Shown here: in pieces, positions 1-10,783 of the stretch | How positions within the stretch are numbered: the first letter of the stretch is position 1 | Layout of the letters: every line of letters begins with the position of its first letter | Origin: Amorphophallus konjac | Lineage: Eukaryota > Streptophyta > Magnoliopsida > Alismatales > Araceae | Assembly (NCBI GenBank): GCA_022559845.1 | Contig: CM040117.1 | Coordinates: 147,750,732 to 147,814,731, forward strand | Length of the DNA stretch: 64,000 nucleotides | Direction of reading: 5' to 3' | Translations under genes and position numbers: made by a program | The notes under the pieces: model-generated | Told to the model about the DNA's origin: nothing | The model's database searches: none | The model's input: only the letters and a program-made list of their open reading frames with translations

Positions 1-2
1 GT

Positions 3-12
3 CTCCCCCTTA
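3..12 (-). promoter_or_regulatory. Polypurine tract of S1
   Basis: On the minus strand this reads AAGGGGGAGA, the usual plus-strand priming site immediately before a 3' LTR. It matches the tracts of S2 (36598-36611) and S3 (57251-57263), so the missing 3' LTR should start within a few bases of the window edge. Confidence 0.6.
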
Positions 13-1279
13 ATATATGCCATGTAACAAACATGTCTAAATCAATGTAATTTCATTTAACAAGATGAAAAGATCATAGAAAGATATCAAGAAGAGGCTG
101 TATAAAATATATACATGCAATCAAGCAAGGACCTTTATAAATTTTCAAGCAAATTGATTATCGGTACTTGGCGAAGAACATTGGTTCGAAGACCACCAAT
201 CACGCATGAGGAAAGCTTCCAGTTGGATATAATCCAACCTTCCACAATCGCCATTTGATATACCGGATAATCATGACATTCAAGCACACAAGTATGTAAC
301 GTATATGCAAGTGTATGCATGTAAATTGAAGGATGAATGAAAATCATTTCTATCTACAAATGTGCATGGGCATGCATGATATGAGCATGAAAATACGTAT
401 GTGAACTATATATGCACATGTGAACTTTTATTTACAAATTGTGAGTGAAGGTGTGAAAAACTCTATTCACAAACCAGAGCATTCAAAACTGAATTGTTAT
501 TTGAAAACCGAAAGAGAAAGTGTGTATGAAGGACCTTATATGTGCAATGTTAAGCAATTAGAAACCAAACATTATTCTCAAGAAGTGTAGAGAAAATTGT
601 TCAAGTCATCTAATCATGGAACTCACAAAACCGCAACACTTCAGAAGTTGCCAAAGTCAACAAAAGATGAGTCCAACCTAGTAAGCAAGAGTATCACAAA
701 ATGTCCATGTTTTTGTGAGCAAAGATTTAGATATGTTCAGGAATATGCAATGCCCCCCCTCACACACATTTCAAAAATTAGTCAAAGACATCCAGCAAGA
801 GAAGTATGTAAACATGAAGTCCATTCCACAAACAAGCTAACTCAAAGATAAGCAATGAGCAAGATTTGAGAGGTGGCTTAGAAACAAATTTTCTGAGCAA
901 TTTCAGATATTCATTTTCATATGTATGCAAATCAGTAAAGGAACACATTCACATGTGGCCATTTGATTTCACCGAGTTCTAGTACGAGGTGGAGGTGGAG
1001 GTCTGAAGACCCTACTCACACATAGTGAGAGTATCCAGGTGAACGTCATCCACCTTTCTACTACACATCATTTGAGATACTAGGCACTCAGTTAATCTCA
1101 AATGAGCTTAAACAGTTTGAACAGAGAGATAATCAAGACCCAATTTTTTACCTTTACAGATTTTTCAAGGAAAAGCTAAGTAGAATAAAATTCTAATCCA
1201 AACCATCTTCTTTCTCGCCCTGAGAAGCCTTTATTTATTGACATTCCTTGTCCTCAAGATGCCCTTGCAAAACAAATTC
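13..1279 (-). other. Non-coding 3' internal region of S1
   Basis: There is no credible gene here; open frames are short and unrelated to known families. Positions about 160-280 resemble 59685-59800 in S3, including a shared stretch around CCATTTGATATACC, so this is homologous 3' internal sequence of the same element group. In a full Sirevirus, pol would occupy this place. Confidence 0.55.
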
Positions 1280-2866
1280 TCATTTTGGATATTTGGGTAC
1301 CCAAGCCATCTTGGATCCCGATGGGTCAGTTCTAGCATGAACAAAACATATTTTATTTTTCTTCTCAAACTATTCATCATCAGCTCCCATTAAACCACAT
1401 ACATCTATTGAATGACCATTTTGGCCGCAATAAAAGCAATGAGAAGATTTTCTTTTCATAAACCATTTGTCATCATTTTTCATAACACAACAATCATTCA
1501 TTACATGTCCCAAACTCCCGCAGTAATGACATGAAAGATTCTTTTTCGCAGACCATTCATCATCATTTTTCTTTATGAAATAATTTTTAAAAACATGACC
1601 ATGTAAACCACAGTAGAAGCAATGAACATTGAGTTTTTTCTTTATGAATTTCTCATGATTTTTATAGTCATCAGACATTTTCATCTTAGATTTCAATGCT
1701 TCATCATCATCTAATTTCATCAAGAAGCAATCATACATATCATGACCAAATTTGCTGCAGTAATAACATGAAACATTCATTCTTTTTCTCGGTGCATGAA
1801 CATGTTTAACCTTTGGGGGTTTTTCATGCAGACAAGAGTGATCACTGACATTTCTCTGTTCCTCATTTTCTTTATCACACAATCACAAGAACTCATTCAA
1901 AATTTTGATTTCATTTTTCAAGGATGAAATATGCAATTCACAGTCAGTAATTTCTTTTTCACACAGTGCAAGTTTCTCATTCAACAAAAGATTAATACTT
2001 TTGTGATTCTCAATTTCTAATTCAAGAACATTCACTCTCTCAGATTCATCAACAACATGCTTTCCTTTTTTAAGAGTAAGCAATCTTTCAGATATAGCTG
2101 TGTTTAAGTGCTTTAACTCTTCATTCTCCTTTGCAAGTTTTTCATTCATAGTCAATTCATTGCACAAGTCATGATCAATAGAATTCGGATCTATTTTATT
2201 CCTTAGATCCTTTTCAATTTTCTCCATTTATGCAATTTTAATCTTAAGACCGAAATTTTCATTTCGCAGACAAGCAATTATTTTTTTATGCACATCAACT
2301 TCAAGCATGGAAGACTTACACGATTTCTCAAACTCAACACATTTTTCACATAAGAAATTACCTACATGAGAGTTTTGAATTTTATTTTTTAATTTTTTAT
2401 TTTCATATTTTAGTATTTTATACCTATCAAACAACTCGTCATAATCATTCATTAATTCATCATAACTCAGTTCGTCTCCATTATCAGAATCGGAGTTTAC
2501 CTTTGAACTCTCCTCGCTTTGATGATCATTGCTGTTGTTTGCCGCGAGGCACTCATTAACACTATTTTCTTGGGCTTCGCTTAGCCCATCCCAGATTTCT
2601 TTGGCTGACCTACAAGATGAAACAAGAGGATATACGTCAGTGTTCACAGCAGTCTTAAGAGCATTCAAGACAAACAAATTATCGGAATTCATTCTCTTAT
2701 GTTCATCAGTCCATCTTAACTCATTGTTTGGAATACTGTAAGGACCATGAGTGATTAGACTCATAAGCTTCGGATTAGTATTAGTAATCTACACACAGAA
2801 TTTTCCAAACTATAGAGGATAATCAAAACCATCAAAGACGGGAACAGAATGCACGCTAGCCATCAT
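1280..2866 (-). pseudogene. S1 gag pseudogene with four zinc knuckles
   Basis: Gag forms the virus-like particle and binds the element's RNA. One frame runs 529 codons from ATG at 2866 to TGA at 1280. It shows a Copia-type N-terminal gag domain (the WDGLSE segment near 2590), an acidic serine-rich stretch, and a coiled coil from about 2450 to 1890. Next come four repeats of about 35 residues, each starting with a CCHC zinc knuckle: CYYCSKFGHDMYDC, a second whose last Cys is Tyr, CHYCGSLGHVMNDC and CFYCGQNGHSIDVC. The end carries a GSKMAWVPK segment, the landmark that precedes protease in full Sireviruses. In-frame stops at about 2809, 2785, 2225, 1880 and 1367 break the frame. At least three of these fit TGG or CAA codons altered by a C:G to T:A change. 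Several knuckles in tandem are unusual, since most Copia gags have one or two. Confidence 0.85.
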
Positions 2867-2920
2867 GAAAGATCTTTTCTCCTAGACCGTGAGGTCCGCT
2901 GAATAAAAATCAGAGACTAG

Positions 2921-2932
2921 GCTCTGATACCA
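2921..2932 (-). promoter_or_regulatory. Primer-binding site of S1
   Basis: The minus strand reads TGGTATCAGAGC, complementary to the 3' end of plant initiator tRNA-Met and the usual minus-strand primer site of Copia elements. It lies two bases inside the LTR end at 2935, which fixes the orientation and the LTR boundary. Confidence 0.95.
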
Positions 2933-3305
2933 ATTGTTGGCCCAAAGAGATGGTGGACAAGAAGGGGGGTTGAATTGTCCCCTTGTCGAGATGGCGGAAT
3001 TTAAAAATAACTCCAACTAATAGCAATGAAAATAAAATTAACTACATTAATTAGCATAAACTCAAGTGAGATTAAAAGAATTCTCTCAATCTTTCCGATC
3101 TCACACGGATATACAATGCAAAGAACGAGTTAACTATGCCCAAATACAAATAGCAGAGGTAGCAGTGTGTAGTAGAGCATTGAAATAAAATCTATAAATT
3201 GACATGTGAACGGAGATAGAGGAAATAGACAATCATACATGCAACCACAATGAATACAGAGATTTTTAGGTGGTTCGGGACCATGACGGGCTCCCTACGT
3301 CCACC

Positions 3306-3574
3306 CCTCACCGAACCTGGTGAGGCTTCACTACCACGCTACGAACTGTAGCAACACGGGGACGAACCCCAACCACACATATGCTGCGTCCGTAGCAATA
3401 TCCACACGGGGACAAGCCCCAAAACGCTGCCTCTGCAGCACACACACACACACACAACGTCGGGGAACACACCCCGGACACTAAAACCACACAGAGTCAC
3501 AGCTCCGTCTACACACACGGACTCAGGGAAACTCGCCCTGTAATGAATCCACACATGCGGAGATGCAACTCCGC
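3306..3574 (-). promoter_or_regulatory. Hairpin array in the S1 leader
   Basis: Nine short inverted repeats occur in 269 bp. Arms are at 3306-3312/3319-3325, 3338-3342/3348-3352, 3358-3361/3367-3370, 3383-3387/3392-3396 (one G-T pair), 3408-3411/3417-3420, 3426-3430/3435-3439, 3461-3465/3472-3476, 3524-3528/3536-3540 and 3557-3562/3569-3574. Loops are mostly 4-7 nt and linkers are mostly CACACA-type (GU-rich in the RNA). The array lies downstream of the likely start site, so it would be in the genomic RNA. A role in packaging, dimerisation or translation is inference only. Confidence 0.7.
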
Positions 3575-3960
3575 CCACACACAACAATAATCAGTTTGAT
3601 AAACGGAAGGATATACAATAAACGCCCAAATATAAATCTATGCCCAAATGAAGATAAGAAAATAGGTTAACAAGATTTTTCCCTTTTATCTTCAATACAA
3701 CTTGGAGATACTATGGAAGGGTGCTTTGGAGTGAATGAACCATGAGTGGAAGTGGCCAGCCCTTTGAAGAAATGTGCACCCAAACCAGTAGACGATGAAG
3801 AGCAGCAACAACGCCTCCAGATCTGGACACTGGGTCATGAGAAGTAGTCTTGAGCGGCTCCTCCTTCCTCGTCCAGCAGATGAGTCACCCTCTCCCTCCG
3901 TTCCTGCAAGCAGATGGAAAGTATTAGCCCAAAAGATATCTCCTCCGATGGAGATCACAG

Positions 3961-3971
3961 CCTACTTATGC
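3961..3971 (-). promoter_or_regulatory. Possible TATA box of S1 LTR
   Basis: The minus strand reads GCATAAGTAGG. Its place between the palindrome array and the hairpin leader corresponds to the clear TATA box of S2 at 30743. The match to a TATA consensus is weak. Confidence 0.3.
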
Positions 3972-4146
3972 AAGAATGAACGTAGCAGCAAAAAGACCAT
4001 AAAGCCCCTCTAAAAACCCTTCAGATACACACCCAATGGATGTGTGAAACCCTAAGGGCATTGGGATAAAGTAGCAAGCCAATCGGATGTTAGAAAGTGG
4101 GTTTCGAAACTGATTCGCAAAACCCGTTCCGGACGAACCAGACAAA

Positions 4147-4315
4147 GTGTCGATTCTTAGAGTCGACAATTTTGTCAAGGTGTTCTATCCCGAACACAAA
4201 ACAGCATCCAGGACAGAGTCGACACTTTTTGTCGAGAGTTCTATCAGAAGAGAAAAATCAACTCGCATGACAAAAGTCAGCAAAAAAAGTGTCGACTCCT
4301 AGAGTCGACACTTTT
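4147..4315. repeat. GTCGAC inverted-repeat array upstream of the S1 promoter
   Basis: Three units occur at 4147-4170, 4215-4238 and 4285-4315. The last is a perfect inverted repeat with 14-bp arms (4285-4298 and 4302-4315) around CTA. The same design, two GTCGAC-centred decamers 2-3 bp apart, recurs in S2 with GGGTCGACCC. Palindromic repeats upstream of the TATA box are a described hallmark of Sirevirus LTRs. Confidence 0.8.
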
Positions 4316-4951
4316 ACTGACAGAACTGAAAACTCAATAAAACTCAATTGAAACCCTACAAAACATCTCCCAAACATTAAAAACAAATAACCATGCATTG
4401 AAAACAAGGTATTGGCATGAATTAAGTCACATTCCAACACAAGCCAATGAAAGTGTCAAACATATTGAATTTCAAACCACTTCTAGAATAAATAACACTC
4501 TCGAACCCCCTCTTATGAAAACATGATATTGCCAAGTGAATAACATGGTTAGAGGGTCTTAGAGAAACCAAACAACCTTGGATTCATTTAGAGAAAAATG
4601 AACCAAGATGAACAACACACTAACTACCACGGATATCCATGAATAAATATGCATGAAAACACTTGTAAACCGAATACATGAAGACCACTTCAAACCCATT
4701 CAAGGCAATTAAAAATTAAATGCAGAAGTGAAATATTACCATGGATCCATGAATTGATGGCAGAATGGAACCTGCACATTATGGATATTCACTTCATAAC
4801 AAAGTTAGATACATGCATTTGAAATACGTAATCACTACACCATTTTCAACTCATCTTGTCACACTTAACTATCTCAATCAACCTGCAGTATAGACTGCTA
4901 ATATGCAACTTCAAGAGAAGTACATTCAGACATGGAAACCCCAATTCTAAT

Positions 4952-5073
4952 ATGGTTCACATAAAAATTCATTCATCCATCAACTTTGCCAAGGGATCAG
5001 ATGATGGGGAGCATGGTTCACATAAAAATTCATTCATCCATCAACTTTTCCAAGGGATCAAATGATGGGGAGC
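4952..5073. repeat. 61-bp tandem duplication in S1 LTR
   Basis: Positions 4952-5012 and 5013-5073 are near-identical copies beginning ATGGTTCACATAAAAATTC and ending GATGGGGAGC, with a few substitutions between them. Confidence 0.9.
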
Positions 5074-6151
5074 ACTCTGAACCTGCAATGTTAGAAGCTC
5101 AACCTCATGACAGCATTAAGCCAATGTATATGAAGAAGCTAATATCATGATTGATCTTCACATGTAATTTCTTCATCAATCTGCAAATCAGAATTTAGAA
5201 TTGCGCCCATGCATATAAGTGAATTAAGTTCAGATCAAGAATCTTCACTTCAGTTCAAACCCATTCAGAGTTCAGTTCAAAAACAGTTTAGCAAAATCAG
5301 ACTCGGTTCATTGATAGCCATCCATTGCAAAGCATTTGAAAGAACTGAAACCTCAAAAGTTGAATTTTAGCCCATCAGGAGTCGACTTTGTATTCACCCC
5401 TTTTTAGCACCAAATATAATGACTAAAAGGCAAGATTAGAGCATCATGCAGCCTAGTTACCAAAGTTGATGAAAACACCTTGGCAACATATGAGCCTTGG
5501 AAAATCAATGCAGAAAGTGCTTAAAGCACACACACATCGAGAGAGGTATCAACTCCACTGAATAGAAAGATATGTGACTCTATTTTACCATGATTCACAT
5601 AAATTAAATATGTCAGCATTCAAGCTCATAACACATGGACAGAAACCAAAAAACCCATGAAGAATATGCATGATAAACCCTTAGAATGAAGTGCATTGAG
5701 AGAGACCCATGGTGAGGTCTATGAACATGAAGCATAGGTCTAAGCATATCAAACATAGGTCGATGCATGATTGCATGTGAAGGAATATGAAGGACAGGTC
5801 GACTCCCAGAGTGGGTGAGGTCGACTCTTCAGACCACACAAGTCCAAGCATCCAAACCTACAAAACAAGATATCAACAGTAAGCTCTCCATAACACAAAA
5901 TGATCAATGAGTATGTTCCACAATACTCACACACAATATTTTCACTTTTATTCATACGCAAACCACTCAATATATTGTAATCATCAAAACCATTATCAAA
6001 GATAAAGAGGGGAGCGCACCGAACCCAATAGTTGGCCTATATTCATTCTATCCTGGTTATGGAAGCTTATATATGTTGATTTCCATGCATGATATGCATT
6101 AGTTTAGCATTTAGTTTTATTATCTTTTGAACTCGGAATTATACAGGAGGT

Positions 6152-6236
6152 AACGGTCTTCCTATAGACCGTCAGGAAGTCTAGAGGTCACCCGATAGAC
6201 CGCTAGCCAATCTGAAACGGTCGCCCAGTTGAACGT
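6152..6236. repeat. CGGTC/GACCG hairpin array, T1 LTR (first)
   Basis: Three adjacent imperfect inverted repeats, each near 20 bp: ACGGTC with GACCGT, GGTCAC with GACCGC, and CGGTCG with GAACG. Loops are 6-9 nt and differ from unit to unit. Confidence 0.75.
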
Positions 6237-6793
6237 TTAGTTTTTCTATTTTCTGTAATATTGTTGATTCAAACATATTGTAGGTTAGCCTTAATAATTA
6301 TATGATAAGCCTAGTTAACTAAGTTTTAATCCTGATTTAAGTTTTGGTTTCATATACTTAGTTAATTTCTTTATTTATCATAATAGATTCCATGCTTCTA
6401 AGTACATTTGGTATTATTTTTACCTATACTAATTTCATGACCAAAAATCATATACTTTTATAATTAATTTAAATTTATATGATTCATGGACTAGCCATGA
6501 TTTAATCGCTGTTTTATCACAATTCTCTCTCTTCTCAGAGTCATTTTCATAAGTGCATGACACATATCCCAGTATGTTGTCATTAGTTACACTTTTTGCA
6601 CATTAAGTATACAATCTTGGACATGATGACCTCTCCTTTGGATATTCCTTCCAACGGACTAGGAAATCTTATTTCAAGGCCTCCGTAAGACTCTGTGAGC
6701 CTGGGATTCCCTCCAAGATGCCAAGCTGGTTGTACCATTAAAACCCAATGTCTAGAAAGCACTTTTACCGATGTTTTATGCATTCTGGAACTT

Positions 6794-6979
6794 AGCGGCC
6801 ATCTGGTTGACCGCCAGAGTCTGGTAGCGGCCATTCACTAGACCGCTAACGGATCCTTTACGGTTCTCGATTAGACCGCCAAGCTCCAGATGTCATGTTT
6901 CAAAATATCGAACTCTGTCTTATGAAACGGTCATGCACTAGACCGCCAGGTGTGCTAAACGGTTCTGTACTTGACCGCT
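6794..6979. repeat. CGGTC/GACCG hairpin array, T1 LTR (second)
   Basis: Five units of the form (A/G)CGG(T/C)(C/T), about 9 variable bases, then GACCGC. The first, near 6794, reads GCGGCCATCTGGTTGACCGC. T3 has related units at 45513-45720. Stem cores stay similar while loops vary, so the pairing rather than the full sequence appears to be kept. Confidence 0.8.
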
Positions 6980-8122
6980 TGGATCCTGATTTTATCTAAC
7001 CCGAGGTTTGACCTCTGGGGTTGGTTTTATGGAGTTCATGAATAATCTTGGAAATATCTGGACTCTAAAACTATGTTAATAAATTAATGATAAAAATATG
7101 GAAAATATGGAATGTACTGTTATGCTGTCGATTTTTCTTCATAACATAACCTAGTTATTAATTCATTCTTTGAAATCTCTTGTTCTTAATTGAAGCATTC
7201 TTATATTTTTGGTTACCTTATCATGGAACTTTTATTGAACTTGTACATTATTGGCCTCATTATTGTTATAAACGTGGAAGTAGCTTAATTTATACTTGAA
7301 GATGCAGTTCGAGCACTGATTGTATTTAAGGGCTCTATGATAGTCCCTTCGACTGATTGTCGGAAACATATTGTAAACCATGGGGTATGATGCTACTGGC
7401 GTCGCATTACGCTACGAGTACTTTCTATATAAATAAGTGAAATATCTACGGAAAATCCACATAAATTCATGAAGTACTTGTTACTAAGTGAAGAGTACAT
7501 TCTTGCTTGACTTTCTAGTGCATAGCCTTCATGGTTATGAAAAGTACATTCTAGTTACATTCTTGAAAGGCCAAATTGACAATCTTGTTATATACTTGAC
7601 TAATCTTAGTCTCATATCTCATGTTTGATCATATCTTGTTACTTTGGCTTTATTCGCGTATTTCATCGTGTTTGCATGGTTTATCTTATTCTTTAAAATA
7701 AAAATGATAAATACTTAAACTTGCCCACATGTTGATACGAAGATACCTACTGGGCAAGTGTGCTCATCACCCTACTTTCCAATCTTTTTCAGGAAGTACA
7801 AGTGAGTCAGATTCGGATTACTCAAGCAACGGGTCCGAGAGAGATTAAAGGACATCTGATCGAGCGAAGCCTTAGTTATCATGTGTCTAGTCGAGTCATG
7901 ATGTAATTTTTATTTTCTTGAGTCTAGTGAAAAGGTCATATGTACTTTAGAGATTATTTGGGAATGAAATAAAATTGAAGGTTTTTAGTGAATTACTTGT
8001 GCAATTACTCTTATGTGTGATTATCTTGTGCTTTGGTTATATTGCTTGCTCAAGACGTACTAGCCGGCTGTTCACGTTCTCGATTATTTTCGCTACATAA
8101 TCTTGGGGCGTGACAGTGAAAG

Positions 8123-8134
8123 TGGCATCAGAGC
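8123..8134 (+). promoter_or_regulatory. Primer-binding site of T1
   Basis: TGGCATCAGAGC lies 7 bp after the LTR end. It differs by one base from the initiator tRNA-Met site TGGTATCAGAGC found in S1, S2, X and M. Confidence 0.8.
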
Positions 8135-8277
8135 ACTAGGACTAGAAGTCCTAGGGGAAAGTCATGTCATAGGTTAATTCCAAGGTTTAAGGACCCATAC
8201 CTATGGAATTAGGAAAGAAATTTTCAACCTATGAGAGGAATTGGGTAGAACCTAGGATGAGATAGAAATTAGAATTA

Positions 8278-10783
8278 TTTCTAAGGATTAACCTTACTCA
8301 ATCCTTTATATCTACTACATTTGCCAAAACCTTACCTATTGCATCAATTCCTCGACCTTCGGACCTAGCAATCACTACACCATTAGGTCTCGGAACCAAA
8401 CTTACAACCTATTACCCGATAGTGAGGTAATGGTAGAAGGTCACGATCTTCTTGCAAACCTCGTATGCCTTGACATGGAAGGCTACGATGCTATTTTAGG
8501 TGTAGACTGGCTTGTAGACCACGACACCTACATAAATTGCCGCAACCGAATCATCTCTTTTTGGAAACCTGGTCTTCCAAGATTTTCCTTCCTTGGTATC
8601 AAACATAGGAAGGATCCTACTATCATTTCATCTCTCCACGCTTGCAAACTTATTTCGCAAGGGTGTGTAGCTTTTCTTGCTTCCGTAAACATTACTGAGT
8701 CCAAGGAGATCATTTTAGAAGACATTTCTATTGTAAATGAGTTTCCTGAGGTATTTCCCTCAGATTTGCCATGTTTACCACCCAATAGGGAAGTAAACTT
8801 CTTTATTGAACTCATTCTCGGAGCAGCACCTGTTTTAATAGCTCCTTACAGGATGTCCCCCCACTGAACTTGAAGAATTAAAGAAACAACTTCAGGAGTT
8901 ATTAGACAAGGGTTTCATTCGACTTAGCACATCCCCTTGGGGTGCGCCAGTTCTATTCGTCAAGAAGAAGGATGGATCTCTCAGGCTATGTATCGACTAC
9001 CGGCGACTGAATCAACTCACAATTAAGAATAAATATCCGTTGCCACGTATCGATGAACTCTTTGATCAGATTTCTGGAGCAGAATATTTCTCCAAGATAG
9101 ATCTCAGGTCAGGTTACCATTATCTGAAGATCAAATATGAAGACACACACAAAACTACTTTTTGAAGAAGATATGGCCACTATGAATTCGTGGTAATGTT
9201 GTTCGGGTTAACCAATGCCCCGGCAGCATTTATGCAACTCATGAATAATGTCTTCAGGCCCTATCTTGACCAATTTGTGGTCGTCTTTATAGATGATATT
9301 CTTATATACTTCAAAACAAGGGAGGGTCATGAAGAGAACTTAAGAATAGCCTTGCAGACGCTAAGAGAGCACAAACTCTATGCAAAGCTTAGTAAGTGCG
9401 AGTTCTGGCTAAAGGAGGTCTCTTTCCTTGGCCATATTATTTCAAAAGAAGGCATCGCCGTCGACCCTTCAAAAATTGAACTTCTCAAGAACTGGAGCCG
9501 ATCGACGATTGTGTCTGAAGTCAGAAGTTTTCTAGGTTTGGCTGGTTATTACAAGAGATTTATCAAAGATTTCTCGAAGATCACCGTTCCTTTGACTAGA
9601 CTCACAAGAAAGGAAAACCCTTTTGTGTGGTCGAAGGATTGCAAGGAGAGTTTTCAAACTCTTAAAGAACACCTTACCACTGCACCAATATTAACCCTAC
9701 CAACAGAGGGTGGCGGTTTCGAAGTCTATACGGATGCATTTGGCATTGGCCTAGGGTGCGTCCTTATGCAATATGGAAAGGTGATTTGCTATTCATCAAG
9801 GCAGTTAAAGCGTCATGAAGAGAATTACCATGTGCATGATCTGGAATTAGTTGCAGTTATTTTCGCATTAAAGATTTTACGACATTACCTTTATTGGGAG
9901 AAATTCACCATATTTTCGGATCATAAAAGTCTGAAATATTTTTTCACCCCGAAGGAGTTAAATATGCGACAACGCAGATGGTTGGAGTATCTCAAGGATT
10001 TCAACTTTACTATCCAATATCACTCGGGGAAAGTAAATGTTGTAGCTGACGCTCTTAGCAGAAAGCCAATGGCAACTCTAGCAAGCCTCCGAAAAGGTAT
10101 AACTTGTCTTATTGAGGATTTTTCTCATTTAAATCTTGATATTGACAGAGAAGGAGAAGGAGGTATGATTGCCAATATAAAGTCTCAACCTGCATTGATC
10201 AAGGACTTAGTCCAATTGCAAGAAAATGACCCTACATTGATGGAGATTAAGGGTAATATCGATCAGAGACCGGAATTTTCTATCACAGATGATGGAAGAC
10301 TATTATTTAAGGATCGAATTTGTGTGCCGAATCATGATGACACTAAGAAATTGATCATGAAAAAAGCTCACAAATCAAGGTACACTATTCACCCTAGTGC
10401 TACCAAGATGTATCAAGATTTGAAAGGGAACTTTTGGTGGCCCAATATGAAAAGAGAAGTAGCAAATTTTGTGTCTCGATGTCTCACTTGTCAATAAGTA
10501 AAAGCAGAACATTTAAAACCCGCTGGAAAATTACACCCCTTGAATATTCCCGAGTGGAAATGGGAAAGTATAGGGATGGATTTTATCATGGGTTTACCAA
10601 AGACAAGAGGAGGACATGATGGTATATGGGTGATCGTAGATCGATTGACTAAATCTGCACATTTTCTACCAATCAAAAGTCGATGGTCTGTGGATGTACT
10701 AGTAGCACTATACATGAGGGACATTGTCAAACTACATGATGTCCCTGTTACCATTATATCCGACCGAGATCCTCAGTTTACAA
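8278..10783 (+). pseudogene. T1 pol pseudogene: protease, RT, RNase H, truncated integrase
   Basis: Domains in order. Protease remains span about 8278-8600 (SFISTTFAKT, then DAILGVDWL near 8490), with the catalytic segment degraded. RT spans about 8820-9640, with [10 protein letters not shown] and the FIDD catalytic motif at 9286-9297. RNase H spans about 9715-10065, with YTDA, HDLEL, SDHK and VADALSR supplying the acidic residues. Integrase starts with an HHCC zinc region (10365-10497) and the core begins, but the sequence ends after SDRDPQFT. Breaks include a frame change near 8415, an extra C in the run 8857-8862, a TGA at 9163-9165 and a TAA at 10495-10497. The piece 9190-10497 is still open for 435 codons. 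It would have made the replication enzymes of a Tekay/Del-type element, but it cannot be functional now. Similarity to T3's pol (47729-50221) is evident throughout. Confidence 0.92.

Larger units (their letters stand above)
1..6030 (-). mobile_element. S1: gag-only Sirevirus-like Copia retrotransposon (3' LTR outside window)
   Basis: Reading the minus strand, this holds an LTR (6030 to 2935), a primer-binding site (2932-2921), a decayed gag (2866-1280), about 1.3 kb of non-coding DNA, and a polypurine tract at the first bases of the window. The 3' LTR must therefore begin just left of position 1. No protease, integrase or RT is present between gag and the polypurine tract. S1 is thus a non-autonomous, gag-only element, the class called TR-GAG in plants. 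Its gag and LTR layout match S2 at 29274-38987. The right edge at 6030 was placed by alignment to the start of the S2 and S3 LTRs; the terminal TG reads TA here, so that edge is uncertain by some tens of bases. Confidence 0.75.
2935..6030 (-). repeat. 5' LTR of S1
   Basis: The LTR ends (minus strand) with CCAACA at 2935, two bases from the primer site. It shares with the other Sirevirus-like LTRs the block around 3268-3325 (AGGTGGTTCGG, then CTACGTCCACCCC) and a start resembling GGTTTTGATGAT near 5990. Inside are a hairpin-rich leader (3306-3574), a weak TATA candidate (3961-3971) and a GTCGAC inverted-repeat array (4147-4315). The rest, from about 4320 to 6000, is AT-rich U3 with no gene. 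Another GTCGAC pair lies at 5797-5833. Confidence 0.7.
6031..8115 (+). repeat. Partial 5' LTR of T1
   Basis: It ends GGGGCGTGACA at 8115, the reverse of the T3 LTR terminus at 44352. Shared landmarks with T3 include CCCGAGGTTTGACC near 7000, a segment around CCATGGGGTATGATG near 7380, and two CGGTC/GACCG hairpin arrays. The upstream third, including the promoter, is missing. The rest of the stretch is AT-rich, with no gene. Confidence 0.75.
6031..10783 (+). mobile_element. T1: broken Tekay-like Ty3/Gypsy element
   Basis: Plus-strand element with an LTR portion (6031-8115), a primer site (8123-8134) and a decayed pol (8278-10783). Only about 160 bp separate the primer site from protease remains, so most of gag has been deleted. 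Pol stops abruptly in the integrase core at about 10783, where minus-strand gag sequence of another element begins, and no 3' LTR is present. The LTR appears cut at 6030 by S1: its content corresponds to the downstream two thirds of the related T3 LTR (44352-47620). Confidence 0.8.

Noticed and set aside
3437..3456. CA microsatellite as an independent feature
   Set aside because: It is part of the linkers between leader hairpins of S1 and is covered there.
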